From positions 26,932,501 through 26,996,500 of the forward strand of contig NC_044572.1 of assembly GCF_901933205.1 (NCBI RefSeq): a stretch of 64,000 bases of DNA. Direction: 5' to 3'. The translations under genes were made by a program, and so were the position numbers. This document shows, piece after piece, positions 61,055-64,000 of this stretch; positions within the stretch are counted from its first letter, which is position 1; every line of letters begins with the position of its first letter. The notes beneath the pieces are model-generated. The model saw only the letters and a program-made list of their open reading frames with translations, was not told the origin of the DNA and did not search any database. The DNA comes from Camarhynchus parvulus. Taxonomy: Eukaryota > Chordata > Aves > Passeriformes > Thraupidae.

Positions 61055-64000
61055 CCACGGTATATTCATTAAAATGAAATTAAAATTTGGGAAGTTCTTA
61101 AAATTTACAGGAAAAATAATATTTGGAAATAGAAGACTAAAAGGGTATTAACAGCAAGAGGATTTTTATTGCATAACATTATGTTTATCAGTCTGAAGAA
61201 AAAATTTGTGCTACTGTCTATTCAGCCAGTAAATAGAAGTGCATCTTATAGTGGTTACCACAGGGCTACTCTGTTAGTTACGTGCAAGCACCTGTTTTCT
61301 ACCTGCAGAAACCAAGTTATTAAGGCCCTATAAGTTTGCTGAGTCTTATAACATGAGTAGCAGAAGATGGAATTAAAGTCCCATTTTAAAAAAAAGTTAA
61401 TTCAGTATGGTATGAAAATACATCTGAAAAACCAGAAAATAATATCTTCCTTTACCTACCCAAAGTAATAATTACTAATCCAAATGGGGTTTTTTTCTGT
61501 ATCAGTGAATTCTAACTTTTAAAACAATTTTTTTTTTGATAAAAAGTCACCTAGAGTTTATTTGTAGTTTTTATACAAAACCCTAGGTCTCTTATTGGAC
61601 CTGTTTAAGGCTTTGCCAACATGTATTCTTCTTTATACCTTAAACTGATCTTAATCCTTCAACAATCCCTCAACAAATCTTTCCTTTTTGATTTATCAGT
61701 TGAATCCACAGATCTTAAGTGCTATGACTCCCAAGCATCTTCACATTCCTAAGGCCAAAAAAGGAGTGGAGTCTTTCTGCTCCACCACTGGCACCCTTTT
61801 CTTTGCTGCATTATGACATAACACCCTGTTTTACAGCTCAGGTCTGTCTTAGGACTGTGACAATATATTTTATTCTAAGGGAAATTTCAGTAAAAGGCTA
61901 AGCAAGACAGCCCCCAAACTATGCTACATTCCTCAGCCTTTGCAGATTATGCACAAACTTCCTTCAGTTTTGTTTGAGTGAAAGGGGTGTGGAACACTAT
62001 CACAAATAAAGATTATGTGTCCCACAAATGATCTAGAGTAACCAGCAGCATGAGGCCTTGCTTTCTCCTCACTCCCTTCAGCACCAGAAGGGGATCTGCA
62101 TCTTAATTCCATGGCTTTCACATAAAGACTATTAATGCACTGGAGTTTGTAGGTGCCCCACCCTCTACTCCCAACACGTATAAACACACAAAACTTAGAG
62201 GAATCCTCAAGTCAGCCTTACACTGCATATCAAATAGGAAGACTTCTCACAGTGTCTGCATCTTCTCAACGATTTCAAGCTCCATAGATTTGAGTTTGAA
62301 AATCATATTCCTTCCAGAGCTTTTCCAATGTTTTCTACTCGGTAGCTCGCCCACTGAAGCTTTGCGCTGTGCTGTTACTCCCTCACCTGCTCTTTCAGTT
62401 CATTGCAGGTTGATCATTTCTTAACACCTGGTTAAACAGGGGTCTGTCTACCAATGAAACTTGAATGCATTCACATTCCTGTAACCACAAAAAACAAGCC
62501 AAGCTGCTTCCAAATGATACATGGACATTCTGTCTGGAGTTTTAAAGGAAAAAAAGGTTATTAATGATGCTTTCAGAAAAATCAGAAGCACATTGAGCAG
62601 CTGTCTGCTGCTTATATAAAGATTTACATGTAAAGCTGCTTGAAAATATTTGATTTGCCTTAAGTAGCTTTTAAAAATCCAGAAAGTATTTTTAAAATGT
62701 TCTTAGATTTCTAAGCAATAATGAAACATCAAAGAGAGTTTGGGTGCTTCATTTGGTTTCTTTGGAAACAAAAAAAAATATCTTAAAAAAGGCAAAGAAA
62801 ATTTCAAAGACTTTATTCTCCAGTTTTTGTCAACAAATTTAATGGAAATTAAAATAATTTCTGAAAGGTCTATTCATGAGAAACCAGGTGCTTACAGTTT
62901 TTTAATGTATATTTTTAATTATCATATGTATTACCATATTACATTTATTCATAAAATCACTGCACAATCTGAGGAATGAAAGCTGCTTAGCCCTTTGAAG
63001 AGTTTCAAGTAATAAGATATTTAATGAAAAAGCAAAGTATCAGCAGTCTGACACTCAGTGCAAACACATAACAGACATATACTCTCCTCCAAGGCATATT
63101 TGGGTAAAAGAGGCCCTAAAATAATACAGTACTTCTTTGCCAGTTACATTAGTACAAAGTGAGGTAATATTTATTTTGGATATCCCACTCCAGAAACAAA
63201 TGTTTTGTGATTTTCATGAAATGGTGATTTACCAGTAGCATGGTAATAGCACGCCACTGAAAGCAGGAGTGGTGTTAGCTCAGACTTGCAAGTGTTATTA
63301 AAAGCTGCACTTTTGTTCCTTAATCCTGTATTCAGGGAATACTGCAAGTTCTGATAATCAGTCTGCTATTTCCTCTGACTTTGTTGTTATAAATATATTA
63401 ACTTTTTCATAAAGCAATCTGTATTTGCAATTAATCAAGTGAGTTGTCACTTTAAGATAGTAGCCTAGCAACTTCCCTGAAGCCAGGGGAAGTCCCAGTT
63501 GGTGCTGCAGACCAACAAAGTTATTATCACAAGGCTAATCTAACTCGTCAGAGTGTTTTAAAGCATCTCTCTGATTAAAAATGAGGAGAAAAAAATGGTG
63601 AAAACTCAAGAACAGTTACATGTAGGTGAATGTTCTTTATGTAAGTGTGAGCTAAAGAATTTTTCAGGGGACACCTAATGTTTTATTTGTCTAGAAATAA
63701 ATACAAATTTGTTTCTTAAAATTTAATACCCATTTCCAAACAGGCCCAATGATGAAAAAGATAGTTTTTTCTTCTTGTTGTTTTGTTTCCTCTCCAAACT
63801 AATCAGTTATTCAAGTGGAGCAAGAGTAGGATTTGGAAACATCAAAATATACTTTCTAGGTGAGATGAACTGAGTATGAACCCACCTAAGTGGATTATAT
63901 TGAATTAATCTCGAGGCATCTAGATTACCAATTCCACATCAGACTAAAGACCTGATGATTTTGTTTTTGACTTAGCCTTTCACAGGTTCATGGCATAGAG
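61055..64000. other. Unique sequence to window end, no gene seen
   Basis: AT-rich with short frames only. At about 63420-63560 a mixed-composition stretch contains TGCAATTAATCAAG, TAGCCTAGCAACTT and AACAAAGTTATTATCAC. It has no simple repeats and could be a conserved regulatory element, but nothing in the sequence alone proves it. Confidence 0.45.

Noticed and set aside
1..64000. CRISPR arrays, operons or bacterial promoters
   Set aside because: No spaced identical repeats of suitable length, no dense coding, and the repeats are those of a vertebrate genome.

Overview
The window looks like nuclear DNA from a bird, probably a songbird. It is AT-rich and CpG-poor by eye. Its recognisable repeats are CR1 LINE fragments, ERVL-type solo LTRs of the kind common in passerines, one short ERVK-like LTR, one GC-rich LTR of unresolved class, and two worn MIR-like SINEs. 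There are no Alu, L1 or B1/B2 elements and no bacterial gene organisation. The species and chromosome cannot be read from the sequence.

No protein-coding gene, tRNA, rRNA or snRNA could be supported. The longest open frames (176, 153, 133 and 125 codons) all lie in LTR or CR1 sequence. The remaining frames of 60-124 codons are what AT-rich non-coding DNA gives by chance. The window is best read as intergenic 'gene desert' or the inside of a very large intron. Short exons cannot be excluded without alignment or RNA data.

Layout. 0-5 kb: a minus-strand ERVL solo LTR (about 1.96-2.56 kb), then a wrecked plus-strand CR1 with traces of its endonuclease and the start of its reverse transcriptase (3.1-4.06 kb), and a CR1 3' tail at 4.7 kb. 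5-19 kb: mostly unique AT-rich DNA with a CR1 tail (11.6 kb), an alternative-pairing palindrome (11.34 kb) and two MIR-like relics (14.1 and 18.6 kb). 19-23.2 kb: a minus-strand CR1 in two separated pieces, with small tandem duplications between them, and a 104-bp direct repeat whose copies lie 1.9 kb apart. 24.3-25 kb: a homopolymer-poor AT-rich stretch that resembles a conserved non-coding element. 25.3 kb: a compound GGTT/GTTT microsatellite. 30.7-31.3 kb: a GC-rich LTR with promoter and poly(A) signals. 33.5 kb: a CR1 tail. 39.9-40.5 kb: a second minus-strand ERVL LTR. 44.5-46.1 kb: a well-preserved CR1 3' end lying between two diverged copies of a short repeat. 47.8-49.2 kb: a plus-strand ERVL LTR followed by an ERVK-like LTR. 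49.3-64 kb: unique DNA with microsatellites, a perfect 24-bp hairpin next to a TA palindrome (59.85-59.97 kb), and a last CR1 tail (60.1 kb).

The sequence gives no evidence of genes working together, and I found no previously undescribed biological system. The most unusual structures are the perfect hairpin cluster at 59.85 kb and the sharply bounded 104-bp duplication at 21.2/23.1 kb. All family assignments rest on remembered consensus features and have not been checked by a database search.
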